Below, one piece after another: positions 12,951 through 44,600 of a stretch of 64,000 nucleotides of DNA (position 1 is its first letter; each line of letters opens with the position of its first letter). A program made the position numbers and the translations under genes. The notes under the pieces are model-generated. The model worked only from the letters and a program-made list of their open reading frames with translations. It had not been told where the DNA came from and ran no database searches. The DNA lies in assembly GCA_035772405.1 (NCBI GenBank), contig JAYKKM010000049.1, forward strand, positions 952,501-1,016,500. The letters are read 5' to 3'. The stretch comes from Chrysogorgia sp. JL179-B06 (lineage: Eukaryota > Cnidaria > Anthozoa > Scleralcyonacea > Chrysogorgiidae).

Positions 12951-13098
12951 GTCTAATAATTATTGTCCCTCATCCAGTATTCAAGAGGGACGATTAGTTC
13001 TAGTAGAGGGAAATTTGATGTTAATCGTCCCTCTCTTGAAACAAAGAATTTCGAGGTGAACATGGTACTGTATTACTATGCAATAGCACTTCAATATT

Positions 13099-15242
13099 CT
13101 AATAATAAGGAACCCAGTTACTATCGTCCTCAGGTTTCAATACACCAGCAATCAGAAGAATTATATCAACAATCCACCACACTCCTAGCCCACCAAGAGT
13201 CAAAAGTTTTCCAACGCCTGTGCCAGTCCAACCAAGACAAAATCTGTCCACTCCAAGAAAGCCAAGAAGTAAGGAATAAAGGAGAGTTGTCAAAAAGTAA
13301 TGTCCAGTGTATCTGTAGATTATAAAAAAGATAGCATTATTGATAAACCTACAATCTACTAAAGAGTGACCAATCAATTTTCAAATAATAATTCTATCAT
13401 TTTTAACACAAGACGTACATACTTTATACACGGAACACCATGTTTAAAAAATTCTCTTTCTCCATAACACTCGATTCCTTTTAATACTCTGCAGATCACT
13501 TTGGTGTGTAGAACTTCTTCATAACTTGATCCACCATACTAAGAAAATCATAGTTATCAGCCAGGTTGTTTTTTTTTAAGAAATTCTACCATATTTAAAT
13601 ATCTAAGTTAGAGAGGAGCCGATAATTGGTAGAAATTAATCGGTAGAAGTCGATAATCGGCAACTTTCAGGGTTATCGGCCAATAATGATCTTTTCTTCT
13701 GTTTGTCAAGAAAAATGCCAACTTGTTTATAACACAGATTCTGTTCCACAATAAACTGTGAAATTTGATTAACACATCAGGTTTAACATGACATATTATA
13801 TTAAGTTAAACATTAGCCATTTACTGATACTTTTCAAAATAGTAAGTAAATTCAATCTTCGTCTATTGTAAAGATGTTTCTGTTAGACTGTTACTGATCT
13901 ACTATAGTCACACTTACTTTTGGATAACGTTTCGCCCTGAATTCCTGCTGACCAATATTGGTATACAGGCTTATCGGCCGATATATTGGTGGTTATCGTA
14001 TCAGAATTTATCGTGTTGGCAAAATATATTTTTCTCTATCGGCTCATCCCTAATCTAAGTACAATCAACTTGAGGGAGGTTCTTCAACCATTAAGCTGGT
14101 CTTTCAGTGAAATTGTTCACATGATTGTTTTATGAGCAATTAGCTGGAATGGATTACAATCTATTCAATTTTCACAATAGAAAAATCTGCATATCCCATC
14201 AAAATATAAGAGTGAGATACAGGTACCTTCACTATATCACAACCTGGTGAAATTATTGGTACTGGATACATGAAAGTGGCAAAGTGTTACAGTGATTCCC
14301 TTACTTTTGTACAGCCATAACCACGTTGTAGAGCTTCTGTTTTGTTATCTCTTAGATCCTCCGGTTCGTCGCATTCAATGAATTCATTTGGTCTAAAGAT
14401 GAGAGAGATCTCTAATGTACTACAGAAGAATCTTGCAGCAGAAGTACTGTAGATAGCATTTCTTGAGGTAATTAAAATACTCATTAGGCCAAAATAAAAA
14501 ATACCTTGGTTTCCGGTTTCCCGACCCTACCTAGTTTTTGGCCAGTAAAATACCGAAATACCCTAATCTTTTTATTGAAATTTTGAAAAGCCTTGGTACG
14601 AGTTGCAGCTTAATTTGCATCCTGGGATAGTAAACATGGCTGTCGATCCAGGAAGCATCCTCAAGATCAGCATGGTTTGGTAAAACCTGTTGTTCGTCCA
14701 TGCAATGTTTAGAAAAATAAAGTAAAAAAAAAAAGAAAAACCGACCTACCCTACCTAATTTTTTTCAGCATGAAATAGGAAACCCAGGTATTTTTTTTCT
14801 TGGCCTTAGTAACTATAATTCACCCTATTGCATGTAATTGATCTAGATGAAATGACGTCACCTGCAAAGTGAAAAAACCTGCAAAGTGAAAGTGACGTCA
14901 TTGCAGTGCAAGTAATCTACTGACATATTTTTGAAAAACAATAACATAGTGACAATCAATGAACATACAATCCGAAATAGTGTGTAAGAGGTATAACGTT
15001 TCGAGTGAAGGCCCTTAATTTTATGTTTCATTAACTTTTATATGTGCAATCAGTGAGTAAGTGACTGTAAAAACGTACAGATATGAGCAACAAGGAGAAC
15101 CACGGGGAGAACCAGGTTTTTTAAGTGTTTCATATTCAGGACAGCATTCGGTATCACTTTCACATACACTTTCGGCCATCTTTAATGAGTAAAAACACCA
15201 AATACAAAGGAAAACAAGTAGAGTAGCAATTCCTTTCGCCAT
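13099..15242 (-). CDS. TM2D2: TM2 domain-containing protein 2, 4 exons
   Basis: Secretory-pathway membrane protein of the TM2D family. Exons on the minus strand: 15242-15079, 14392-14305, 13538-13423, 13312-13099 (stop included), GT/AG introns, phases 2, 0, 2, total 193 aa (human about 214). Residues 1-24 form a signal peptide ([20 protein letters not shown]). The ectodomain is cysteine-rich: CCSYLPNEFIEC crosses the first splice, then GYGC, and GIEC in exon 3. The TM2 domain begins [20 protein letters not shown], continues with the family motif [23 protein letters not shown], and ends NWVPYY. The second intron (13539-14304) contains a hAT-type insertion. Flies and mammals link the family to Notch signalling and phagocytosis, but nothing here tests that. 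The start is the first ATG before the signal peptide, 156 bp from the STX18 start on the other strand. Confidence 0.93.
13609..14052. mobile_element. hAT-type MITE with perfect 8-bp duplication (TM2D2 intron 2)
   Basis: Flanked by ATCTAAGT at 13601-13608 and 14053-14060. The ends read TAGAGAGGAGCCGATAATTG and the complement of TAGGGATGAGCCGATAGAG. The body matches the longer copy at 45244-46150, including ATCGTATCAGAATTTATCG. No transposase. Confidence 0.85.
14487..14805. mobile_element. GGCCAA MITE with TTA duplication (5' of TM2D2 exon 2)
   Basis: GGCCAAAATAAAAAATACCT at the left faces its near-complement ending TCTTGGCC on the right. TTA is duplicated at 14484-14486 and 14806-14808. It is related by its termini to the elements at 9859 and 51610, and lies in TM2D2 intron 1. 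Confidence 0.7.
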
Positions 15243-15398
15243 GTTGATTTCTGGCTCTGGCTACATCATCGGTATATGTTCGGAAACTGTCGTAATGTCG
15301 AAATTGGATATGATAAATTAGCAGAAAAATTTGGTTACAACTCTAATATCTTATCTCCGCGCCAGGTATTGACCAGAAAAGATCGTGTAGGTATTATC
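15243..15398. promoter_or_regulatory. Shared TM2D2 / STX18 head-to-head promoter interval
   Basis: Only 156 bp separate the two start codons, which point away from each other, so the transcription starts of both genes must lie in or beyond this interval, possibly overlapping. No TATA box stands out. An in-frame upstream ATG at 15276 would add 41 residues to STX18 but has no counterpart in the family, so the stretch is more likely 5' UTR. Confidence 0.6.
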
Positions 15399-34857
<19,459 letters not shown>

Positions 34858-35378
34858 CGGTGAGGATATTATTAATGCACTGTATTTGCAGCAAATCAGT
34901 GAACAGTTTGTAAATTTTATTAGTATACAGTTATCTAAAGACATTTATTTACATGTAATTAAAAACTTGACAGTTTAATAATTATTAGTCATAAAAATTC
35001 TAGTAGTGTCAAAAGCTGATTCATTGTTATATTCATTTAAAAATCTTTATACACGGTAACCGCATCAATCCCATCAATCCGAAAAGGATTTTTTCATGAG
35101 GCCGTGTTAACATGTAATTTTGGCTGCATTAATAGATATAAAAGTATTATGCTGTGTTTACTGTAGGTAGTATTGAAATAAATAACTCTGAAAGGTTAAA
35201 GTATACTGCCGAAACACGTGGGAGGTCTAATGTAAAATGTTCCAAGCAAGTGAAGGCCCTTCCTTTGTCAGAGAGTTAAACATAAAGTGCCTGATGGACA
35301 TTTTGGCAGTACTCCATCCTTTTAGAGTTACTGTATACATTTTTAATGTTACAGTTCTTATGAGAGCTAATATAATTA

Positions 35379-35576
35379 TGTCTCGATCAATTCCAAGCGT
35401 GACTATCCCCCCCGGGCATTTGACGGGGCATTTGCCTTTACAGGTCGGTATTTGTGGGGAAAATAAAGTGGGGTATTCGGCGCTCCGCGGTGGGGCATTT
35501 GCAATGCTCTGACGCCAAAATGTCAAATGCCCGTCAAAACGCCCGGGGATGGTCACGCTTGGAATTGATTGAGACA
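35379..35576. mobile_element. Short MITE with 25-bp inverted ends
   Basis: TGTCTCGATCAATTCCAAGC at the left is nearly the complement of the right end. The interior repeats GGGCATTTGACGGG / CATTTGCC. It lies between the STX18 and VPS9-like gene ends. Confidence 0.75.
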
Positions 35577-35692
35577 TTACAACCGTTTATTAGCTACTAA
35601 ATTTAACTACCATAGTTTCAGCAATAGTTGTATTTCATAATTGGATTTGAATGTAAAAGATATGCCTAACTTAATGCTAATGAGTAATAATG

Positions 35693-38600
35693 CTAATGAG
35701 TGTCATTTGATCTATACTCACTGCACAATGACTGCAATACTTGGCATGCCATTTCAAACTCCATCATGGCCCAGCCATGACAACCAGCAGAAAGGAATTT
35801 CGGAATTAAATCGTCCATCATCTTCAGTTGGTATTGAAGGGCTGCAGCAACATCGGGATCCATCTGCAAGATCATCAGAACAATCAAAGGAAGAATGTCA
35901 TCGCCTGTTATTGCCAAAGAAATGTCATCATCCTCCTCTGCAGACTTCTGCAGCACCTGACGTCTCAGATCTTCCACAGCTTTGGTCACTTGACGTAGCG
36001 ACGAGGTCAGATAGCGCAGTTTTCTAAAGATTGGAGCAACTGTAAACACCTCTTTCAGACACTCCAAAGATGGCCCAAAGTATTCCTCAAACTTTTTCAC
36101 TTGTGCTTGGTATTCCATCAGAGAACTGGACTCTTCAAGTGAGTCATAGCAGCCATTGTAATCACCATTATCCACTTCGCTAGATGGTGGGAGTCCCAGA
36201 GATGTGTCTGAAACATTCTTTGATAACCGCTTTATAAGACTTAAAATCGATCTCCTCATGCTTCTTGGTGATGTCTCTCTTACAGGCTGTTTGCTGGTGG
36301 CATCTGGCATTGAAACGGACAACGAGCTGGATGACCCTGAATAGCTTAATGATGACAATCCTAGGCTAGGATTCTTCTCAAAGCTTGACCTACGCGATCT
36401 CACAGTCACAATTGCTTTGCGACGCTTCTCAAACAGCTCCAACCACCATTCATCTTTCATTCCAAGTTTTAAGTAATCAATTGGAAATGTTGAAAGAAAC
36501 TCCAAATCACTTGTCATTTTCTTTGTGTGATGTAGATGGGCTATGTTGTACACTTCAGCAATATCCTCTCCCACTTCTTCATAGAAGTTTTCCTCATAAT
36601 ACAGTTGAAGTTTGTTTTTCAAAACGGTGCTTACAGTGGACGTGCTGCTAAAGTGTTCATGGAAGTTTGTGGACATCACATGAAAATGTTCCTTTATACA
36701 GTGACACAATTTTCCTAATGGCCACATGTACTCTTCTCGGATAGTTCCATCACGGCTCACCACGATGAAGTTATCAACATTCAATTTGCTATTGGTCTTC
36801 TTCCGACCTGTTGTCATCTTTGTATCATTCACAATTTCTCTACATCGTTCACGGATAGCCGATACAAACTTCTGAAACTCTGCTCCTAGTGGGTGTTCTG
36901 GGTTTTTGACAATAGCAAAGACGCGTTCGGCTAGGGTTTCGAATTCTGGAAGCACATGACTGTCAGGATCATTTACTAAAGTATGGAAATAACACAAGCT
37001 AGTCATACCGAGTCAGAGTGGCTTTGAAAAGTACAAGCTTTGAAAAATAAAAGCTGGCATCTCACTAGGGAAGGTATACTACATCTCACTCACATCCTGT
37101 GAATAATTATACTGTAACTGACTTTAGCAGGGGACCAAAGATGATAACTACCTTGTTACTGAAAGGACATTGGCAACAAAAATTATGTTTGTCTAATATG
37201 AAAGAACTCGTAAAATTATAGAGTAACACCTTTTACAACTTTTCCGTATTTTACTTCGTTTTTGAAATATTTCAGTTTGTTTGATATGTAAATGAATAGT
37301 ATCTGACGTCAGCTGCAGGGTAGAGAATTTTCACTCATTAAAATATTAGTTCCATCTTCAAGTTTGTTCCACAAATTTACTTGAAAATGTGCGTATAACT
37401 CCTCGTGATAATGAACGTTGTAAACTTAGCAATCACTGATATATAAGACATTTTTTAATGAGTGAAATTTCTCTACCTGACGTCAGAGACCATCTCATTT
37501 ACATATCAAACAAACTGAAATATTTCAAAAAAGTAAAATACCGAAAAGTTGTAAAAGGTGTTACTCTATCATTTTACGAGTTCTTTCATATTAGACAAAC
37601 TTAATTTTTGTTGCCAATGCCCTTGAACTATCTAAAATTTAAGGTCTTACCGTCTGTACTGTTTCCTGTAGAACAAGCTTTCCCATCATTCACTACTTCT
37701 TTCTCAATACGTCTCAGATTTTCAAGAATGCTTTTTGCATGAACCTGTATGAGTTAGATAGATGAATGTTAATGTTAGAAGACTTGAATACACTGATTTG
37801 AGTATGATTAGATCATTAGATGGATGTGTAATGCAACACTGAGAGACAGCTGGAAGAGGGATGTTATCTGTAGGAGGTGTAGGCTGGGTCACATGTAGAG
37901 GATGGATCAAGATAATTGGGTGTGAAAGATTGTAGATTTAGATATGCCTGGGAAAGGGTTGTGAAAACAGATTTGGGGAAGAAGGGTTTGCATAACTGAA
38001 CTAATATTAAATAAATACGTAATGGTTTCCGTGTTTGGATACTGTGATCCAAACACGTGAGAAGTTGCGAGAATGGAGAAAAGCGTAAAAAAACACGAAC
38101 CGCTAGGCGAGTGTTTTTTAGCTTTTTGAAAGTGGATCAATATCCAAACATGGAAAAACCATTAGGTATTTATTTTATAAAATAATATAAGAGAACGAGC
38201 AGCAAAACCTAAGGACATTTTTGGCGGGAAATTTCCGTGTTTGGATGGCTTGATAGTCCAAACACGGGTCAGTATTGACCAATCAGAACCTGCATAGCAT
38301 ACATGTTATTTTATAATAGATTGTGCCACATGGAAAGTTACTATCATGTAAAACCTGGCAAGCATGGAAAATGGCTGTTAAAACTAAATAATAAATAAAT
38401 ATGAAACGGTAGGTAGGTAGGTAGGTAGGTAGGTAGGTAGGTAGGTAGATAGGTAGATAGGTAGGTAGGTAGGTAGGTAGGTAGGTAGATTGTTTATTAA
38501 AAGCAACATATTGCAAATTTTGAACCCCCCTATCATAATGAAATATTTAATATATACCCCCTCAGACAAAACTCGGTCTATAAAGAGCTATATACAATTG

Positions 38601-41600
38601 TTTCCCTTGCTTGCAGTTTGTTACACTATTTTTATATTTTATACAACAATTAAGGGTATTTCTAGTGTTTACTAATATAATATCACCGTATTAATTTGGG
38701 GACTATTAAAATGTTGAATGTTTGTTGAATATTTTTTGAAATTGGTTATTAAAATACTCACAATTTTAGATTAGTTTCCTTTACATTCGAGATTTAAGTT
38801 GTGTATTACCAACTATTAAAATACATTTGCTAAAATCTCTAATATCAAGGGAGCATGAAGATATTAAGAGAGGAATATTATAAAGTGGGTCTTCCTCGTT
38901 CCTCTTAAGTTATTTTTAGATACCACGAGGCAATGGTAGATGTATATACTAAGTTACTGTTATTTTTATATTAAACTTTATACGTTTTATGTCAAACTGT
39001 CATAGTTGTTACAAATTGTCATACCCCCTACAAGGTTGTCTCATACCCCCCTCGTATTATCCCACCCACCCCAACATCTAAAATCTATTTAAAATATAAG
39101 TGACTGAATAATTAGTAAAAATTAATGTTTGGATATATTTAACAATTCAATATAAAATGTCGTAGTTTGGTTCCTTAGAAGCATATATATGTGCCATTAT
39201 AAAGGAGTCAATCTCTATATCTTTTGGTGTTTGTATAGGTACGAATTTTTACTGTATTTATCATTATTCTTAAAGAGGACATTGGCAGCAAAAATTAAGT
39301 TTGTCTAATATGAAAGAACTCGTAAAATGATAGAGTAACACCTTTTCCGTATTTTACTTCGTTTTTGAAATATTTCAGTTTGTTTGATATGTAAATGAGA
39401 TGGTCTCTGATGTCATGTGCAGGGTAGAGAATTTTCACTCATTAAAAAATGTCTTATATCTCAATGATTGCTAAGTTTACAACGCGATCGTTGTCACAAG
39501 GAGTTATTATACGCACATTTTCAAGTAAATTTGTGGAACAAACTTGAAGATGTAACTAATATTTTAATGAGTGGAAATTCTCTACCCTGCACCTGACGTC
39601 AGAGACCATATCAAACAAATTAATGTATTTCAAAAACGAAGTAAAATACGGAAAAGTTGTTACTCTATCATTTTACAAGTTCTTTCATATTAGAAAACTT
39701 AATTTTTGTTGCCAATGTCCTTTAAGTTGGTATAACCTTTGGTGGAAGGAAATTTGCAAGCCTGGGATTATCCTTTGCCTCACTTCATACATAAATGTAT
39801 TTCTACGGTTTTAGTGGAGGTTATATAATTAGGCAATCTGCTGGTTTATGTATGAGAAGACAACTAGACAGTGATGGGAAATTATACCTATCAGTAAGAG
39901 AAAATATTATTTATATTTAACAGAGAGGATTTACATAATTCACATTATGTTTGAAAATTCATTTGAATGATACAAGAGCTATGTGTATCCTCTGTAGTAC
40001 CAAAGGAAATCATTTGAATAGATAGTCTCAGCTCTGTCTGTGAAGTGAAGATGCAATAATTAGGAATATTAATGCCCAGCAAATAGCTTTAAAATGAGCC
40101 ATAACAACATAATTTTGAAAAGAACATTTTTTAATACTAACGTTTCGTTACTAAACTCGTAACATCAGCAGAGTGACAAATTACAATAAATGAAGGAGGC
40201 ATATATATAGCTAAACTGTTACAAAGGAAATTAAAAGCGAGACGACGGAAGAACAAAGGACGTGTCATCACAGATTAACACAACACGATGAAGGAATAAA
40301 TTAGAAAAGCGTAAAAGGAAAAGATCTAATGTTGGCGTTAAGAGAAGGTTTAAACTTAGAAATTACGCCAACATTAGATCTTTTCCTTTAACGCTTTTCC
40401 AATTTATTCCTTCATCGTGTTGTGTTAATCTGTGATGACACGTCCTTTGTTCTTCCGTCGTCTCGCTTTTAGTTTCCTCTGTAACATTTGGTCACTTTCT
40501 ATTTCATTTATTGTAATTTGTCACTCTGATGATGTTACGAGTTTAGTAACGAAACGTTAGTATTAAAAAATGTTCTTTTCAAAATTATGTTGTATGGCTT
40601 TTTTAAAGCTATTTGCTGGGTATTAATATTCCTATCTAGATTACGATTCCCGCCTGGTTACTGCATTGCGAAGATGCAATAGCTCCTTGTAGAGATTGGA
40701 GAAAAGAATCATTTAACATTTCTGACTGTCCTGACTGTGCACGTCTCAATAGCTTGGTGGTTACAGCACTGGTACATGGATTGGTATACTTACGTTAATT
40801 CAAGTTCAGATAATTTGCACACTACTACCTATAAAAATATACCACATTTTGTGTTTAATCAGACAATACCTGTTTATCTACTTGATTGCTTGCAACAACT
40901 TTTTGCTGCTTTGAAATTTTCACAGTCTTGAGGTATTCTAAAATGATTTCTTCAGTATCCTGGTGCAAAAAGCCATCCCCGTCTGACATGGATGTTTTTA
41001 TTGTGTCGTGAGATACCATTAGCAAGTTCATTAAGGTTTCATTACAATTCATAGATTCTCTACGAGCCTCTACTAGCTGGGTTTTTTTCCCGGTTGTCTC
41101 TCCGTTTTTGTTGATATCCTCCTTGATTGAGTTAACAATAGTTTGCTTTGCATCAAGCTGAAATGAAGTAATAAATTAATTTTTGTGCTTATAAGTGTAT
41201 TAAACACTAGCCACAAAGATCCTGGATTGCAGCTAACTTGCTATTCAAAAAGTCTGGATTGACGGTAAGTAGTTACAGTATCTATATTCAATCTTCCTTT
41301 ATTTTGCTTTATTCATCTCAATCCACTAAACTCAAAAAATATCCTTGCCCCACCACGGAAGGCACTGAAAATTCTGAGGAGAAGGGTGTTAGACACCAAA
41401 ATTTCCAAAGTGGTGCTAATTTTCATGATGGTCGTTGAAAAAAAAACATATTGATAACGTCCAATGCAGACAAACAAGATAGTTTTTCTGTTTTTGTTCA
41501 CCATTTTTGATTGCACCTAAAAAGACGTGAAAAACCTCAAAAGCACATCAAAAGAAGAACCTCAAAAGAAGCACCTCAAAAGACGTGAACTGTTAATTGA

Positions 41601-44600
41601 GAGCTTCCCTATAGGTGAGGAACTGAAACGGAAAGTCTGGGAGGGAGCAGGGTAAGGATATTTTCTGGTACTACACAATTGGGATTATGTACTATTTGTA
41701 AGCGCTTTATCAGGTTTAAAACACAAGGTGATGCCCAAGTGTTTTAGAACTAATAAAGCATGTACCACATGTTTTTTGAAAAGCTTCAAAAACCAACTCT
41801 TTTATAATTATGTTCATTGATGCAATAAATTTAAAAATCAACGTTGTATGCCATAAAACCAGTGAGCAATTTATCAAGAAGAACATTAAGAATGTTTTTA
41901 TTACATATATTATAAAAACACTCGTTAATCATGGATTTGGTTTGTTTTCACTTCATGTATTATCGAGTTTTGAAGTATAATGTTAAACCCTATAATGCTC
42001 CAATAGTGATCAGTATCTAACTTCTCCTAATAATATCAATGGTTAACCAAGCACATACTACGTAATGAGAATAAAGGAAACAATCACCAAAGACAAACTG
42101 ATATGTTTGAAAACAACTTCTTCAAACTGGTACTATAAGAAATGTTTGGAGACCAATAAATGCATGTTGATAGATAGTACTAGGGCTTAAAACACTAGGC
42201 AAGATAACTGTTTTAGACATGATAAAACATGTGCTGCAAGTCTTTTCAATGGCATAAAAAACGAACCATTTGAAACATTCGTTGGCATAATAATTTTAAA
42301 AATCAACATTGTCTAACCCGTAAAAATCCAGTGAAAATTTATCAAGAACAGCAAGCATGTCTTTATCACATAAAGATACAAATTATGGTCAGGATTTCTG
42401 ATTGTTTTCCTCATGAATTATTGATTAGTTTTTGAAAGTATAATTAAAGCATTTCTAATAATGCAATGATTTGATTTCATAAAAATATGATTTCTAAGTA
42501 GAATTATTACCTCTTCATTTAAGATTGTTATTCTTTTATTTAAATGTTCTTCAAAGATGCTTACGAACTCTTTGGTACATTTCTTTGTCTCAATTAGCTC
42601 TGCAAATTCACTTAAGTGCTCATCCTGTTGATTTCTCAGATCTTGGTACAATTTATCCAGCATCTTTGAAGCACTTTCTATGTTTGCAACAATCTTATGG
42701 ATAGAAGCTGTTTGTCTCCTAATGGCTTCCTGCACTTTTGAATGGTCTTTCTTATGAAGTTCTACCTTTGGCAAAATATAGCAGTATAACATCCTTATCA
42801 GAGAGTATTGTTCATCTTTCATTCTGTTTAAATATTCTGGAGTCTGAAGAACAAATAAGCAGAATAATAAGCAGAATAACACAACAATTTTAATATAATT
42901 ATTAAGATGAATTCAATCCATGATCAACAGATTATTTGGGAGAATAGACCTCTTTTATAATGGCCAGTGCCCAAATTTAATATTCTTTTATACTCTTTTA
43001 AATTAGCCTTTCTGACCTTTCGTGTGTCTGTAATTCCAAAGAATGTTCGAATTAACACATCGCGATTCGCAAATTGCGATGCAGTTTTCAAGGTTGCAAT
43101 GTTTAGTTAGCGTATTACTGCAGAAATCGCGATGGTAAAATCATATCTATTTTCCTTGAGTGTTTTCCCATTTATGTTAAGACGAAAATTATAGCGAGAA
43201 AAATGTCGAAGTTGTAAATGCTGTTCCCTGCATCCGACACATGGAAACAAGGTCCGAATTAGCAAATCGCAAATTGAGAAGCGATTTTGAAAATCTGCGA
43301 AGTGATTTTTCTGAGAATTGCGAAGCTGATTTTAAGTAACGTGGACGCGACGCAAGTGATGTAAACGTCAATTATAGGACTTAATGATGTTACACTACGT
43401 TGTAAGACTACGTTGTAAGACTACAACGCAGTGTAACGTCTTACAACGTAGCATAATGTATACGTTGTAAGACATTATGCTACGTTGTAAGACGTTACAC
43501 TACGTTGTAAGACGTTACGCTACGTTGTAAGACGTCACGCTACGTTGTAAGACGTTACACTACGTTGTAAGACGTTACGCCACGTTGTAAGACGTCACGC
43601 TACGTTGTAAGACGTTACACTACGTTGTAAGACGTTACACTACGTTGTTAGACGTTACGCTACGTTGTAAGACGTTACACTACGTTGTAAGACGTCACGC
43701 TACGTTGTAAGACGCTACGCAACGTTGGGAGATGTTACGCTCCATTGCGACACTAAAGAAAAATGTGAAGCTGTTTTGGAGCGCTAATTCGGACCCTGGG
43801 AAACTAGCTCAAAATCCTTGCCGACAATGATAGCATGCCTTTTAAAATAGCAATATAATCTATCAATCTCTATGATACTCTGATAATAGTGGTATCGATT
43901 TTCGTGAACGAAAAACAGAAAACTTTTTCCTGTAGTGTCTACAAACAGTGATAATAGTAATCGACCTGATTTAGCAATTAAGCTGTGGGTAAACATAACT
44001 TTAGCCTGGAAAATTAATTTTTGCGATGCACTTTTGAAACCTTAATTTGACCCTGCTTTGTAACGAGGCAAGAAAGGCTAATTTGCATGTATATAAAAGA
44101 ATATTTAGACTGGCTGCCATTATGAAACTGAGGTAGCTATAATTTGTTTGTGTGGCCAACTATGGTATTGTACCTATCAGATATCTAATTAAGGGCTTTG
44201 GAAGTGTTTCTTAGCAAGGCTTAGTTACCTAGTGATCTTGCAAAAGATTATAGTAATGTGCAGTGTCTCTTCTCCTAATAATATCAATGGTTAACCAAAT
44301 ATAATATAGAGGTACTGTAAATGAGAATAAAGGAAATGATCACCAAAGATGAACTCGGACCTGTTTCAAAACAATTTCTCCCAACTAGTACCGTAAGAAA
44401 ATCTTGGATACCAATAAGGATAATTTGTATGTTGATATTGGGGAGTAAAGCTAGGGTTAATTTGTTGCATGAAGTGTTGCATGCTTGTTCATTATCCAGC
44501 CTTTGTACAACTCAGTTGTACAAAGGCTGGATAACAGGCTATTGCATGTTCTTTACCCAAAACCTTCATAGGATAATGCACATATCAATGTTAAGCGGGA

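Noticed and set aside
12963..13325. 120-aa plus-strand ORF
   Set aside because: It is antisense to the last TM2D2 exon and has no domain.
15276..15398. 41-residue N-terminal extension of STX18
   Set aside because: The frame is open, but syntaxin 18 proteins begin at the MDRTSFF-like position and the extension would fill the short promoter interval.
35641..36027. 128-aa plus-strand ORF and nearby plus-strand ORFs to 36718
   Set aside because: Shadows of the large 3' exon of the VPS9-like gene.
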